64,000 nucleotides of DNA from Acinetobacter qingfengensis (GCF_008693185.1 NZ_VXKN01000010.1:1-64000), one strand, 5' to 3'; shown: positions 10,173-20,266, counted from the stretch's first letter. Made by a program: numbers and translations. Notes: generated by a model from the sequence alone, not told the origin.

Positions 10173-10381
10173 GAGTATTTTAATATTTTTTTACATTTAT
10201 TCAATATTTATTCATAATTTAACACTAGAAATACATTTAAATTAAAAAATGAAGGGAAAATGTAAATATCAATATTTCCCCAATTTAAATTTATGATTTA
10301 AAAATCAAAATCTTAAATATAACATTACATATAAGTTCCCATAACATCTTCAAAAACTAATGATGAGGATAATCTCAATGA

Positions 10382-12538
10382 TTAAAAAAAATAATTTACA
10401 CGAAATAAATAATTACGTGGTGTTCCAGGCATTGAAGAAAAACGCCAGTATTTTTCATCTGTTAAGTTATTCACTGCAAAAGTTGCACCCCATTGCTCAT
10501 TTTTATAGCCAATTGCTGCATCTACACGATGAAAACTATCAATTTTATAAACATTACGTACATTATTATAAAAAGAGCCGACATAGGTCACACCTATTTC
10601 AGTATAAATATTATTTGTAGGTAAATAGCGTATAAATAGATTGCCTGTATTCTTTGAGCTTAGACTTAAACGATTTCCTACATTAGTTGGCGTTTGCAAA
10701 TCTTTGCTAACTTTTGCATCAGTATAGCCATATCCACCACGGAGGTATAAGTTATGAAGCAATTGTCCAATAAAACTAAATTCAATACCTTGTGATTTAT
10801 GTTGTCCGGCAATTGCCCAAACGTCAGGATAATTTACTGAATCTGGTTGATAACGAATGTTATTTTTTTCAATATGATATATTGCTAATTGTGTATTTAA
10901 CTGTTGGTTAAACCAATCACTTTTTAATCCAATTTCATATTGCTGATTGTATTCAGGTTCAGTACTTTCGGTTGAATCAATCTCTATATACCCTCGACCG
11001 CCATAAGGTGCAAAGCTTTTATTATAGGAGGCATAAAAGCTATGATTTTCTGTTGGTTGCCAAACAATACCAATATTGGGGCTAAGGCTTTCATCATTGT
11101 TCTTAAGTCTAAGCAAAGATAATTGATTTAACGATTTAAAATCATAAGCATCATAACGCAAGCCCAACATAAGTTTGATTTCTGGCGTTAACATGATTAA
11201 ATCCTGTAGAAAAACACCCAATCCATTAGCTTCATGATCATTGTGAGATGTAACAGTATCTAGGCGGGAACCCACAAAAAATCGATCTGAATAGTTATAA
11301 GGATTCACATAACCTTTTGGTCCGGAAGTACTGGTATCCGAAAAACTTCCAAATCTAATATTACGAACTTCACGTGTAATATCTGCACCCAACAGTATTT
11401 GATGCTTGATGTCGCCTGTATTAAATGTTCCTGAAATATCAAAGGTATTGATAAAGGTTTTATTCGTTGCTTGTTGCCATTTATAATTTTGTAATACATA
11501 ACCTGCTTTACAATTACGCTTGGTAGTATCGGTTATACAATAACTACCACCAAAGAAATTATCATAGTCCTGATCAGCCTGAAGATAATTTAATCCCCAA
11601 TGAAAATTCCATTCTGGCAAAAATTGATACTTTAAATCACTACGTATCATTTGTAATTCATCTTTGATGTAATCTCCGGATTGTGCAAAACCAAGATCCG
11701 TAGGAACATCATCGGGCAGATTATAATAATATGCTCCACGATCAGTAACCCGATCAAGTGCATCATAAGTATATTGCACAGTCCATAAGAGTGATTCATC
11801 ATCATTTTGAAAACTAATACTTGGAGATAACATGGTTTGATTCTGATCAATCCCGCGCCTAAAACTTTCTGTATCGCTATATTCACCAGCTAGACGAATA
11901 GCAACATTTGGATGAATAATCTGATTAAGGTCCAATGTTGTGCCATAATTATTATATGAACCAATGAAAGTCCCTATAGAACTTCTGGAATTAAAGTTTG
12001 CAGCTTTGCTAACCATATTAATCACACCACCACCAGCATTACGTCCATATAACACTGAAGCAGGCCCTTTTAGAATTTCAATGCGTTCTATATTTGCAGT
12101 ACTACGACGAATTTTTCCACTATCACGAATACCATCCCGATAAATATCCCCGGCATCTGCATTAAAGCCACGAATACTGATACCATCTCCTTCTGCATCA
12201 TAGCTAGTTGATATTCCCGGTGTTCCTTGCAACATGATGCTTAAATCATTGGTACCATAAATTTTATATTTAGAAACATCAATTGTATCAATAGTTTGTG
12301 GAATATCTTTTTTATCTAATCCATTACGAGCTACGTTGGCCTGTTTATAATCAACGTAAGTTTTTACTGGATCTCCATCATCCATTGCTTCGATTTGCAA
12401 TGTTGGTAATACTGCCACATTGTTTTGCTGTATAGACAAATTACCTTCTTCAGCAAATGCGTAGTTTAAGTACAATATTGTGGAGATTGACAGGAGAGTG
12501 GATAAAGCGGATTTATTAAAATACATAATAGGATTCAT
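10382..12538 (-). CDS. TonB-dependent siderophore receptor, copy B
   Basis: A 718-residue paralogue of receptor A in the same orientation. It has a signal peptide ending AFA, the same TonB-box region (VAVLPTLQIEAMDDGDPVK), plug motifs IRGFNADAGDIYRDGIRDSG and ERIEILKGPASVLYGRNAGG, and a barrel that ends in Phe (RVNYFF), as expected for BamA recognition. The N-terminal 170 and C-terminal 100 residues match copy A closely, while the extracellular-loop regions differ, suggesting duplication followed by change of ligand. It has its own Fur-like box. The predicted substrate is a ferric siderophore of unknown type. Confidence 0.9.
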   Translation of the reverse strand: MNPIMYFNKSALSTLLSISTILYLNYAFAEEGNLSIQQNNVAVLPTLQIEAMDDGDPVKTYVDYKQANVARNGLDKKDIPQTIDTIDVSKYKIYGTNDLSIMLQGTPGISTSYDAEGDGISIRGFNADAGDIYRDGIRDSGKIRRSTANIERIEILKGPASVLYGRNAGGGVINMVSKAANFNSRSSIGTFIGSYNNYGTTLDLNQIIHPNVAIRLAGEYSDTESFRRGIDQNQTMLSPSISFQNDDESLLWTVQYTYDALDRVTDRGAYYYNLPDDVPTDLGFAQSGDYIKDELQMIRSDLKYQFLPEWNFHWGLNYLQADQDYDNFFGGSYCITDTTKRNCKAGYVLQNYKWQQATNKTFINTFDISGTFNTGDIKHQILLGADITREVRNIRFGSFSDTSTSGPKGYVNPYNYSDRFFVGSRLDTVTSHNDHEANGLGVFLQDLIMLTPEIKLMLGLRYDAYDFKSLNQLSLLRLKNNDESLSPNIGIVWQPTENHSFYASYNKSFAPYGGRGYIEIDSTESTEPEYNQQYEIGLKSDWFNQQLNTQLAIYHIEKNNIRYQPDSVNYPDVWAIAGQHKSQGIEFSFIGQLLHNLYLRGGYGYTDAKVSKDLQTPTNVGNRLSLSSKNTGNLFIRYLPTNNIYTEIGVTYVGSFYNNVRNVYKIDSFHRVDAAIGYKNEQWGATFAVNNLTDEKYWRFSSMPGTPRNYLFRVNYFF

Positions 12539-12546
12539 TTAAAAAT

Positions 12547-12565
12547 ATAAACAATAATTATTTAC
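12547..12565 (-). promoter_or_regulatory. Fur-like operator upstream of receptor B
   Basis: ATAAACAATAATTATTTAC (plus strand) matches the box of receptor A at 15 of 19 positions and shares its dyad symmetry. It lies 9 bases upstream of the ATG. Confidence 0.6.
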
Positions 12566-12774
12566 ATGTATTCTAATAATCTTTCATATTTATGCAATAT
12601 TCATTCACAATCTAACAATTTCAATACATGTTATAAAAATATCTAAAAACACCGTGGGAATCATTTTCATTTTTATAGAAACATCTCTATTTGCGAATTT
12701 AACTTAATTATTTTTATAAAAAATATTTTTAAATTCTTCTGACTAAATCGTCAAAAGAATTTCTTACAAGCAAA

Positions 12775-13392
12775 TTATACGGTTATTGCCAATGCTTTTT
12801 TGATTGCTGGTCTTGTCAATAAATTATCAATATACATTTTGACATAAGAAAAATCATTTAAATCCACTGCTTGCCATTCATGACGTAAAAGCCATGGCAA
12901 AATTGCCATATCAGCAATTGAGTATTCATCTCCAACATAATCTCGATCAGACAAACGGCGATTCAGCACTCCATAAAGTCTTAAAGTTTCCTGTTGATAA
13001 CGCTTGGTAGCGTATTCGATACGTTCTGGTGCAAACTTACTAAAATGATGATTTTGCCCTAACATTGGCCCAAGTCCCCCCATTTGCCACATCAGCCATT
13101 CTTCAACTGTAACTCGCTGCCGTTCTTGTTGAGGGTAATATTTACCAGTTTTTCGACCTAAATATTGTAAGATTGCACCCGATTCAAATACAGAAATAGG
13201 ATGCCCATCTGCACTGTCATAATCAACGATAGCTGGAATTTTATTATTTGGTGAAATTTTTAAGAACTCGGGGGCGAATTGTTCATCCTTTAAAATATTA
13301 ATAGCAAAAATACGGTATTCCAATTCCATTTCTTCCAAAGCAATTGAAATTTTATGTCCATTCGGAGTTCCCCAGTAATAGAGATCAATCAT
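12775..13392 (-). CDS. Glutathione S-transferase family protein (YfcG/Nu-like)
   Basis: About 205 residues with a thioredoxin-like N-terminal domain (MIDLYYWGTPNGHKISIALEE), a cis-proline loop NKIPAIVD, and SVFESGAILQYLGRK, which contacts the gamma-Glu of glutathione. An all-helical C-terminal domain follows with the N-capping box SIADMAILPW. The TPNGHK motif resembles the Nu-class disulfide reductases YfcG/YghU. The ATG at 13392 is chosen over one four codons upstream because family members start there. It likely reduces disulfides or conjugates electrophiles in the cytoplasm. Confidence 0.85.
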   Translation of the reverse strand: MIDLYYWGTPNGHKISIALEEMELEYRIFAINILKDEQFAPEFLKISPNNKIPAIVDYDSADGHPISVFESGAILQYLGRKTGKYYPQQERQRVTVEEWLMWQMGGLGPMLGQNHHFSKFAPERIEYATKRYQQETLRLYGVLNRRLSDRDYVGDEYSIADMAILPWLLRHEWQAVDLNDFSYVKMYIDNLLTRPAIKKALAITV

Positions 13393-13632
13393 TTTCTTTC
13401 CCATTCTATCCTAAAATTTATAATTTAAATTAACATGGCATATTTTGTACATGCAAGATTATTTTGTAGTCGATTAAAGCTTTTGATTTAATTTAATATT
13501 TTTAATTTTTACAATAATTTTATACAAATAATACCACAAGTGGTGATTTGAATATTACAAACTCGCTTGGTGATTCTATCGTATATTGCTAAGAATTATC
13601 TGTTGCAAGGATTTGATTAAAAACAAATTAAA

Positions 13633-13656
13633 AAACGCTGCATAATTGCAGCGTTT
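13633..13656 (-). terminator. infC terminator
   Basis: A 10-bp perfect stem (AAACGCTGCA / TGCAGCGTTT) with a 4-base loop lies 16 bases past infC. On the minus strand it ends in a T-run. It closes the thrS-infC unit. Confidence 0.88.
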
Positions 13657-13672
13657 TCGTTCAGCCCGAGAA

Positions 13673-14224
13673 CTATTTTTTCTTTTTCGGACCAAGCAAC
13701 ATGCCCATTTGACGCCCTTCCATTTTAGGTGGTTGTTCAACTACACCAAATTCCGCAACATCGGTTTCAATTTTTTGTAGCTGGACAAGACCTAGCTGTT
13801 GGTGCGCCATTTCACGACCACGGAAACGTAAAGTAATCTTGACCTTATTGCCATCTTCAAGGAATCGAAGAATAGCGCGTAACTTCACGTTATAATCACC
13901 TACGTCTGTTCCCGGACGTAGTTTGATTTCTTTCACTTGTACCTGATGCTGTTTCTTTTTAGCATCTTTTTGCTTTTGTTTTAAGTCAAACAAATGCTTG
14001 TTGTAATCCATAATCTTGCAGACTGGTGGCTCGGCATTGGCCACAATTTCTACAAGATCAAGTTCTGCATCTTCGGCAGCTTGCAATGCTTCACTTAAAG
14101 AAACAATTCCTTTTTGTTCTCCATCTGCTGCAACCAGACGCACTTCTTTTGCACGAATTTCATCATTGATTGCAGGACGGTTACTTTTAGCACCTTGTGG
14201 TTGGTTACGGTCAGGCTGTTTAAT
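13673..14224 (-). CDS. infC: Translation initiation factor IF-3 with AUU start
   Basis: IF-3 binds the 30S subunit, keeps it apart from 50S and checks the initiator codon. The protein has an N-terminal domain, a Lys-rich linker helix ([20 protein letters not shown]) and a C-terminal domain ending [10 protein letters not shown]. No ATG gives a full-length protein: a GTG at 14143 would remove conserved N-terminal residues. Reading back in frame reaches ATT at 14224, eight bases after a GGAG motif, giving about 183 residues, the normal length. An AUU start on infC is known in E. coli, where it allows self-regulation by IF-3. An ATA two codons upstream is possible but too close to GGAG. Confidence 0.9.
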   Translation of the reverse strand: MKQPDRNQPQGAKSNRPAINDEIRAKEVRLVAADGEQKGIVSLSEALQAAEDAELDLVEIVANAEPPVCKIMDYNKHLFDLKQKQKDAKKKQHQVQVKEIKLRPGTDVGDYNVKLRAILRFLEDGNKVKITLRFRGREMAHQQLGLVQLQKIETDVAEFGVVEQPPKMEGRQMGMLLGPKKKK

Positions 14225-14229
14225 TGCTA

Positions 14230-16152
14230 TTACTCCACTATATACCGGCCACGCTCGGCGACGGCTGTTTTTACCAGATCAATGAAGGCTTCAATTGACA
14301 TGGTACCCAAATTTTTTCCTGTACGTGTACGCACATTTACTGTTCCTTCTTCCACTTCACGGTCACCTAGAACCAGTAAATAAGGAATTCGCTCTAATGT
14401 GCGCTCACGGATTTTAAAACCGATTTTCTCATTTCTCAAGTCGGAAATGCTACGAAGACCATGTGCATTTAACTTGTCTACAACATTTTTGCACGCATCT
14501 GCCTGAGCATCGGTAATGTTCATGACACATGCTTGCACTGGAGAAAGCCATGGTGGCATGAATCCAGCATAATGTTCAATAAGTATACCAATAAATCGTT
14601 CAAAGCTTCCAAGAATCGCTCTATGTAGCATCACAGGTTGATCACGGTCATTGTCTTCTGTGACAAAAGAAGCATCCAAACGTTGTGGCAAATTAAAATC
14701 ACATTGAATTGTACCACATTGCCATACCCGACCTAGGCAGTCTTTGAGGGAGAACTCGATTTTCGGACCGTAGAAAGCACCTTCACCCGGTTGTAATTCC
14801 CATGAAAGACCAGCTGCATCCAGTGCATCTGCCAGTGATTTCTCGGCAAGATCCCATAGGTCGTCTGAACCTACACGTTTTTCTGGACGTGTAGAAAGTT
14901 TCATCTGAACATCTTCAAAGCCAAAATCTTTATAAACATCTAAAGTTAATTTAATAAAATCTGCAACTTCTTGTCCAATTTGTTCCTTGGTACAGAAAAT
15001 ATGTGCATCATCTTGAGTAAAACCACGTACACGCATAATCCCATGCAAAGAACCTGATGGTTCATTACGATGACAGGAACCAAATTCTGCTAAACGAATC
15101 GGTAAATCACGGTAAGATTTTAATCCTTGATTAAAAATCTGTACATGACATGGACAATTCATTGGTTTAACTGCGTAGTTACGATTTTCAGAATGTGTAG
15201 TAAACATATTTTCTGCATAATTTGCAGCATGTCCCGATTTTTCCCAAAGGACAAAATCAACAATTTGTGGGGTACGTACTTCCTGATAACCATTGTCTTG
15301 CTGGACTTTACGCATGTATTGTTCTAGTACTTGATAAATTGTCCAGCCATTTGGATGCCAGAAGACCATTCCTGGTGCTTCTTCTTGCATGTGGAATAAA
15401 TCCAGCGCTTTACCAATTCTTCGATGATCACGTTTTTCAGCTTCTTCAATACGTTTGATATATGCTGCAAGTTGCTTTTTATCTGCCCATGCAGTGCCGT
15501 AAATACGTTGTAATTGTTCATTTTTGGCATCTCCACGCCAATATGCGCCAGAGATTTTTGTCAATTTAAATGATTTTAAAAATTTGGTATTTGGCACGTG
15601 TGGACCACGGCACATGTCAATATATTCCTGATGATAATATAAACCCATGGCTTTTTCATCAGGCATATCTTCAACTAGACGTAATTTATACTCTTCCCCA
15701 CGATCAGAAAATACTTTAATGACTTCATCTCGAGGTGTTACTTTTTTGATGACATCATAATCCTGATCAATGAGCTGTTTCATACGCTCTTCGACCTTTG
15801 CCATATCTTCCAGAGTAAATGGACGTGGCATCCAGATATCGTAGTAAAATCCTTCTTCAATAACTGGTCCAATCACCATTTTTGCTTCAGGAAATAATTG
15901 TTTTACTGCATGCCCAACCAGATGTGCACAGGAATGGCGAATAATCTCCAGACCTTCGTCATCTTTTGGCGTGATAATTTGTAAGGTTGCATCTTCGGTA
16001 ATTAAGTCACAAGCATCTACCAACTTGTCGTTAACACGTCCCGCAACAGTATTCTTTGCAAGACCTGGTCCTATACTCTGTGCAACATCCATCACGGAAA
16101 CTGGATGATCGAAAGTTTTTTGATCGCCATTTGGCAATGTGATAACTGGCAT
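14230..16152 (-). CDS. thrS: Threonyl-tRNA synthetase
   Basis: A class II synthetase of 640 residues. Order: N-terminal TGS domain ([19 protein letters not shown]), SAD editing domain with the HxxxH-type [10 protein letters not shown], catalytic core with MNCPCHV and HRNEPSG (zinc site and motif 2), and a C-terminal anticodon-binding domain. It stops five bases before the infC AUU start, so the two genes are co-transcribed. A hairpin in the leader just before the ribosome-binding site is listed separately. Confidence 0.97.
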   Translation of the reverse strand: MPVITLPNGDQKTFDHPVSVMDVAQSIGPGLAKNTVAGRVNDKLVDACDLITEDATLQIITPKDDEGLEIIRHSCAHLVGHAVKQLFPEAKMVIGPVIEEGFYYDIWMPRPFTLEDMAKVEERMKQLIDQDYDVIKKVTPRDEVIKVFSDRGEEYKLRLVEDMPDEKAMGLYYHQEYIDMCRGPHVPNTKFLKSFKLTKISGAYWRGDAKNEQLQRIYGTAWADKKQLAAYIKRIEEAEKRDHRRIGKALDLFHMQEEAPGMVFWHPNGWTIYQVLEQYMRKVQQDNGYQEVRTPQIVDFVLWEKSGHAANYAENMFTTHSENRNYAVKPMNCPCHVQIFNQGLKSYRDLPIRLAEFGSCHRNEPSGSLHGIMRVRGFTQDDAHIFCTKEQIGQEVADFIKLTLDVYKDFGFEDVQMKLSTRPEKRVGSDDLWDLAEKSLADALDAAGLSWELQPGEGAFYGPKIEFSLKDCLGRVWQCGTIQCDFNLPQRLDASFVTEDNDRDQPVMLHRAILGSFERFIGILIEHYAGFMPPWLSPVQACVMNITDAQADACKNVVDKLNAHGLRSISDLRNEKIGFKIRERTLERIPYLLVLGDREVEEGTVNVRTRTGKNLGTMSIEAFIDLVKTAVAERGRYIVE

Positions 16153-16169
16153 AATGTAATCCTTAAGGA

Positions 16170-16197
16170 GTGATGCCCCACACTACGGAGCATGTCA
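16170..16197 (-). promoter_or_regulatory. thrS leader hairpin resembling a tRNA-Thr anticodon arm
   Basis: On the minus strand, ATGCTCC pairs with GGGGCAT (7 bp, one G-U) around the 7-base loop GTAGTGT. Set as an anticodon loop, position 33 is U and positions 34-36 are AGU, which carries the G35-U36 read by threonyl-tRNA synthetase. The hairpin ends about 20 bases before the ATG, just upstream of AAGGA. E. coli thrS has an operator of this type in the same place. The mimicry here is inferred. Confidence 0.5.
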
Positions 16198-16351
16198 CCG
16201 CGAGATTGATATATAAATGAATATCAAATCATGGTTAATTTTAAGCGCTTCATTTTACACTTGTTCATACATTTCTCAAAGTTTTAATTCCATCCAGATG
16301 TTTTATTGAGAATTCATCATAAATTTATTCTACTTGTGATTAAGAACTGAA

Positions 16352-16394
16352 AATATTGCAGGGGAATACCCTAAAGAAATTAACCTGCAATATT
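16352..16394 (-). terminator. Probable terminator of the SDR gene
   Basis: An 11-bp perfect repeat (AATATTGCAGG / CCTGCAATATT) with a 21-base loop lies just past the SDR stop, with TTTTCAGTTCTT after it on the minus strand. Confidence 0.6.
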
Positions 16395-16405
16395 CAGCAA
16401 CCCGC

Positions 16406-17203
16406 TTATACTTTTACTCGCTTCTTCAACATATTGGATGTCAGTTTAACCATCATTGATCTTGGTAAAATTCTTGATAGTTGTGCAGTAAGATAATTAT
16501 TTATTCCAGGTACACAATATAATTTATTTTGATCAAGTGCTTGTATGGCAGCCTGTACAACTTCTTGCACTGTTGATGCAGACATCCCCGTAGTATCTGC
16601 ATTGGCAGTTTGAGCGAAATTTGTGGTTGTATTTCCCGGGCACAAAGCCAAGAACTTTATTCCTTGACCAGAATACTCCCCAGCAAGCGCATCAGTGAAA
16701 TTCAATACAAAAGATTTTGACGCTGCATAAATCGCAATATAAGGTAATGGCTGAAATGCAGCAGTTGAAGCTAGATTAATCACTACTCCTTTCTTTCTTG
16801 CTAACATTGCTGGTAAAAATAAATAACTTAAATCTACAAGTGCGTGAATATTTAAATTCAACATATCATGATAGCTTTCTAATGATTCATTCAAAAAATT
16901 TGCCCATTTACCAAAACCAGCATTATTTATCAGAATATCAATGGATTTATTTAAATGCTGAATATCGTTAAATAGCTTTTGAGCTGCGCCAGCTAGCGTT
17001 AAATCCAGTACCAACACATCAATCTCAACCTCGTATTTTGCTTTTAATTCGGCAGCTAAGTGCTGTAATGATTGTTCTGATCTTGCTGTAATTACTAAAT
17101 GAATACCATAACTTGCCAATATTCTGGCAAACCCCATTCCAATACCAGAAGATGCACCTGTAATTAGGGCTGTTGAACCTTTAAATAATGCCAATGTATC
17201 CAT
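16406..17203 (-). CDS. Short-chain dehydrogenase/reductase (SDR)
   Basis: A classical SDR of 265 residues using NAD(P)H. The dinucleotide site TGASSGIG is at about residues 15-22, NNAG near 90, the active-site Ser in NLASTAA and the YxxxK motif in IYAASK. The C-terminal part (SRILPRSMMVKLTSNMLKKR) is basic and hydrophobic, as in DltE-like or steroid/lipid-acting SDRs that associate with membranes. The substrate is unknown. It lies 90 bases after a MerR regulator in the same direction, which may control it. Confidence 0.88.
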   Translation of the reverse strand: MDTLALFKGSTALITGASSGIGMGFARILASYGIHLVITARSEQSLQHLAAELKAKYEVEIDVLVLDLTLAGAAQKLFNDIQHLNKSIDILINNAGFGKWANFLNESLESYHDMLNLNIHALVDLSYLFLPAMLARKKGVVINLASTAAFQPLPYIAIYAASKSFVLNFTDALAGEYSGQGIKFLALCPGNTTTNFAQTANADTTGMSASTVQEVVQAAIQALDQNKLYCVPGINNYLTAQLSRILPRSMMVKLTSNMLKKRVKV

Positions 17204-17293
17204 TGTTTTGACCTAAAAATAAATAAGGCATTGACTATAAACCCTGCCCTTAAGGTAAGAGTCAAATAAATTTTTTCCTTTGTGGCAATAAAG

Positions 17294-17665
17294 TTAGTCA
17301 AGGTCTTTGTCTTTTTTATAAAGATCTATAAGCTCTAACTCTAAAGCTGTCAAATTTTTTTCAATTAATGCCAATTTTTCTTGTTGTTGCCGGATTTGCT
17401 GGTGTTTTTGTTGAAAAAGCTGTTGTGCAAGATCGAGAGGAAAACGTTTTTGTTGCGCTTTAATCTGTGCTAACTCTGTAATTTCAGCCAGACTAAATCC
17501 CACGGCCTTCGCACGATGAATCATCTTGATTAAGTGTACGTGTATTGGATCGTAGATGCGATAATTACCTTTACGCTGTGGGATCGGCAATAATCCTAAT
17601 GCTTCATAATGTCGGATAGCTTTTTGTGTTGCACCTGTCAGTGCTGCCAATTGACCAATATACAT
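17294..17665 (-). CDS. MerR-family transcriptional regulator
   Basis: About 123 residues. The N-terminal winged helix-turn-helix is typical (MYIGQLAALTGATQKAIRHYEALGLL), followed by a long Gln-rich dimerisation coiled coil. There is no cysteine-rich metal site and no large effector domain, so the signal cannot be guessed. The ATG at 17665 is chosen because MerR proteins start two residues before IGQLA; the longer frame would add nine residues and run to the edge of the darP terminator. It may regulate the adjacent SDR gene. Confidence 0.85.
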   Translation of the reverse strand: MYIGQLAALTGATQKAIRHYEALGLLPIPQRKGNYRIYDPIHVHLIKMIHRAKAVGFSLAEITELAQIKAQQKRFPLDLAQQLFQQKHQQIRQQQEKLALIEKNLTALELELIDLYKKDKDLD

Positions 17666-17693
17666 TACGTTAATCCAATTCAGAATAAACAAT

Positions 17694-17720
17694 ACTGCGA
17701 AATTTCTAGAATTTCGCAGT
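17694..17720 (-). terminator. darP operon terminator
   Basis: An 11-bp perfect stem (ACTGCGAAATT / AATTTCGCAGT) with a 5-base loop lies 20 bases past darP. Confidence 0.75.
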
Positions 17721-17739
17721 TTAAAAAATACTTTGTAGC

Positions 17740-18276
17740 TTACTCAGAAATTAATGCAACTTGTTGGACATAGTTAATAATATTTTGGCGTAAAATTTGT
17801 AAGCTTTCAGCATCAGCATTGTTTTGTGCATCACGTTGATAACGCAATACATGCTGTCTTAATGTATGACGTTCAGCTGCTTGATATTGCTTACAAAACT
17901 CATGAATTGCTGTATCGCCCTGCTCAATCACCCGATCAACCCAACGCATTAGTTGCGCCTGTTTTTTAGCACCTTGTTTAGGCACAAGAAAGCTCAATAG
18001 TACCGTTTCGTCTTCATTACGTAATAATTTACCAATACGCTGAAATTGTCTGCGGCGTGCTTCAAAAGAACTTATATTTTCCAATTCTAAAAATGCATCA
18101 ATGAGTCTTTCATCAACCGGCAATTTTTGAAGTTGTTTTTTGGGTAATGCTGCAAGTTGCTCAGCCAGTGCAGCCAATCGCTGTATATGACGTTTTTGTT
18201 CAGCCTTACTAATACGGCCATCTTCTGGTAAATCTTCAAAATCTTGTTCGGTATAAGAACGTGGACGCCGAGCCAT
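17740..18276 (-). CDS. darP: Ribosome biogenesis factor DarP (YjgA, DUF615)
   Basis: A 178-residue charged helical protein of the DUF615/YjgA family, which associates with the late 50S subunit and aids peptidyl-transferase-centre maturation in E. coli. Family hallmarks are SKAEQKRHIQRLAALAEQLAALP near the start and RRRQFQRIGKLLR in the middle. Its start overlaps the NPr stop by one base (TAATG), so the genes are probably translationally coupled. Confidence 0.9.
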   Translation of the reverse strand: MARRPRSYTEQDFEDLPEDGRISKAEQKRHIQRLAALAEQLAALPKKQLQKLPVDERLIDAFLELENISSFEARRRQFQRIGKLLRNEDETVLLSFLVPKQGAKKQAQLMRWVDRVIEQGDTAIHEFCKQYQAAERHTLRQHVLRYQRDAQNNADAESLQILRQNIINYVQQVALISE

Positions 18277-18545
18277 TATTCAGCCTCATAAAATTTAGCG
18301 TTAAATAATGCCTGAATCGCCTCACAGGCTTTTTCTTCATCAGATCCTTCAATCACCAAGCGCAATTGTGTGCCTTTACCAGCACCGAGCATTAAAAGTG
18401 ACATAATATTTTTGGCATCGATTAATTCCTTGCCTTTGCCGAGTTGAATACTGGAGCGATAGCGACTGGTAACTTCAATCAATTTTCCTGAAGCACGTGC
18501 ATGAAGTCCTAGTTTATTAATTACGTTTACGGTAGTGTCAATCAT
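18276..18545 (-). CDS. ptsO: HPr-like phosphocarrier protein (NPr type)
   Basis: An 89-residue HPr-fold protein. The phospho-accepting histidine lies in KLGLHARAS (about residue 16), and the second signature is [13 protein letters not shown]. It has no HPr kinase/Ser46-type context, and its place next to rapZ matches NPr of the nitrogen PTS. The ATG at 18545 overlaps the rapZ stop (ATGA); a longer frame of 14 residues would run into rapZ and is not conserved. No EI-Ntr or ptsN gene lies in this window. Confidence 0.88.
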   Translation of the reverse strand: MIDTTVNVINKLGLHARASGKLIEVTSRYRSSIQLGKGKELIDAKNIMSLLMLGAGKGTQLRLVIEGSDEEKACEAIQALFNAKFYEAE

Positions 18546-19393
18546 GACCAGTGTTTCATTTCCCGATGTAAAACTTGCACCGACCATTTTGCCTGAAGTG
18601 CTTTGGCAAGTCTATCTACAAAATAAACCGAACGGTGCTGACCGCCGGTACAACCAAAGGAGATGGTAATAAATTGACGATGGCCCTGACTAAATACTGG
18701 CAACCATTTTTGTAAAAATTGCTCAATATCCTCATACATATCATTGACCATATCATCAGCAGCCAGAAACTCCTGTACCGGAATATCTAGTCCAGAATAT
18801 GCCCGCAATTCACTAATCCAGTGTGGATTTATCAGATGCCTGAGATCGAAGACATAATCTGTATCCAAAGGCAAACCATGTTTAAAGCCAAAAGACTGTA
18901 AAATCACCACCAGTTTGTCACCTTGCCCTAGTTTAACTGACAAGGTATGACGCAAATCATGTACATTTTTATTACTGGTATCAATAGTTAAAGTAGCACG
19001 ACGATAAATTGGATACAGTAATTGCTCCTCAACACGAATACATTCAGTCAATGAATCATATTTTGTGGCTAGAGGATGTGGTCTTCGAGATGAGGCATAA
19101 CGTGCTAATAAAACATCTTCCCTTGAAGTAAGATAAATGACTTCAAATACGCCATAATGTTGTAACTCATCCAGTACTTCATCGATAGAAATCTGATCAT
19201 TTTGTAAACTACGGATATCAACACCCAATGCCAATAATTCCATGGCATTGTCCTGATCAAGTTTTGCAACGATACCTGGAACTAGCGAAATGGGCAGATT
19301 ATCAATGGTATAATAACCAAGATCTTCAAGCACTTGTAACGTTGAGGTTTTACCAGAACCTGAACGCCCTGTCACCAATACAATTTTTTTCAT
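18542..19393 (-). CDS. rapZ: RNase adapter protein RapZ (YvcJ family nucleotide-binding)
   Basis: A 283-residue protein with an N-terminal P-loop ([14 protein letters not shown]) and the RapZ C-terminal domain containing [21 protein letters not shown], which binds GlcN6P and RNA in E. coli. There it guides RNase E to GlmZ and controls amino-sugar synthesis; GlmZ itself is not a feature of all gammaproteobacteria, so the local role may differ. It overlaps NPr by four bases, in line with a functional link to PTS signalling. Confidence 0.93.
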   Translation of the reverse strand: MKKIVLVTGRSGSGKTSTLQVLEDLGYYTIDNLPISLVPGIVAKLDQDNAMELLALGVDIRSLQNDQISIDEVLDELQHYGVFEVIYLTSREDVLLARYASSRRPHPLATKYDSLTECIRVEEQLLYPIYRRATLTIDTSNKNVHDLRHTLSVKLGQGDKLVVILQSFGFKHGLPLDTDYVFDLRHLINPHWISELRAYSGLDIPVQEFLAADDMVNDMYEDIEQFLQKWLPVFSQGHRQFITISFGCTGGQHRSVYFVDRLAKALQAKWSVQVLHREMKHWS

Positions 19394-19417
19394 GTTGTGA
19401 TGATGCCACTCTTATTT

Positions 19418-20266
19418 TTAATTCGGAATATATTTGACCAGTAAATTATCGATTAAACGTGGTTGCCCCAATTTCGCTGCTACAAACAACATAATATCCT
19501 GATTAAATTGTTGTACCGACTGTAAATGAGGCGTGTAGGCTTCGACATAATCGATTTCAAAACCAGCCTGTTGCAGCGTATCACGAATATTCTGTAAAAC
19601 TACGGATAAATCTTCGCCACTTTGTAACGATTGTTTTGCAGCCAATAAACTTTGATAAATCACTGGTGCCTGTTGGCGTTGTTGTTCTGTCAAGTAGCCA
19701 TTACGAGAACTTAATGCCAGACCATCTTCTGCACGAGCAATCGGTACACCCACAATATCTAGTGGAAGATTTAAATCCCTTGTCATGGCTCTGATCACTT
19801 CTAGCTGTTGCCAGTCTTTTTGTCCAAAAAAAGCCGTATTGGGTTGTACAATATTAAATAGTTTAGTGACAACCGTCGCTACACCATCAAAATGTCCGGG
19901 ACGTGATTGCCCACAAAGTAAATCCGTAATACCTGACACAACCACACTGGTTTTACGAACATGATCACCATACATTTGCTGTACTGTCGGTGCGAACAAT
20001 AAATCACAACCGACATCTGCCAATAGATGGCTATCGGCTTCCAATGTACGCGGATAATTATCGTAATCTTCATTTGGCCCAAACTGAATTGGATTCACAA
20101 AAATACTAACAACCACAACATCACATAATTTTTTTGCTTCCCGAACCAGACTTAAATGCCCTTCATGTAAATTGCCCATGGTCGGTACAAAGCCAATCGT
20201 TTTACGAGCCAATCGTGCTGATGCTAAAGCTGCATTTAAGCCTTGTATAGTGGTTTCAGTTTTCAT
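19418..20266 (-). CDS. panC: Pantoate-beta-alanine ligase
   Basis: Joins pantoate and beta-alanine using ATP, the last step of pantothenate synthesis. The 282-residue chain shows [16 protein letters not shown] with the HxGH nucleotidyl-transfer motif (HEGH), [20 protein letters not shown] and the KMSKS-like [10 protein letters not shown]. Its ATG overlaps the panB stop by four bases, giving a panB-panC operon. Confidence 0.96.
   Translation of the reverse strand: MKTETTIQGLNAALASARLARKTIGFVPTMGNLHEGHLSLVREAKKLCDVVVVSIFVNPIQFGPNEDYDNYPRTLEADSHLLADVGCDLLFAPTVQQMYGDHVRKTSVVVSGITDLLCGQSRPGHFDGVATVVTKLFNIVQPNTAFFGQKDWQQLEVIRAMTRDLNLPLDIVGVPIARAEDGLALSSRNGYLTEQQRQQAPVIYQSLLAAKQSLQSGEDLSVVLQNIRDTLQQAGFEIDYVEAYTPHLQSVQQFNQDIMLFVAAKLGQPRLIDNLLVKYIPN

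Noticed and set aside
10360..10620. Plus-strand frame over the end of receptor B
   Set aside because: A shadow of a barrel coding region; composition follows the minus-strand gene, and the receptor frame is complete.
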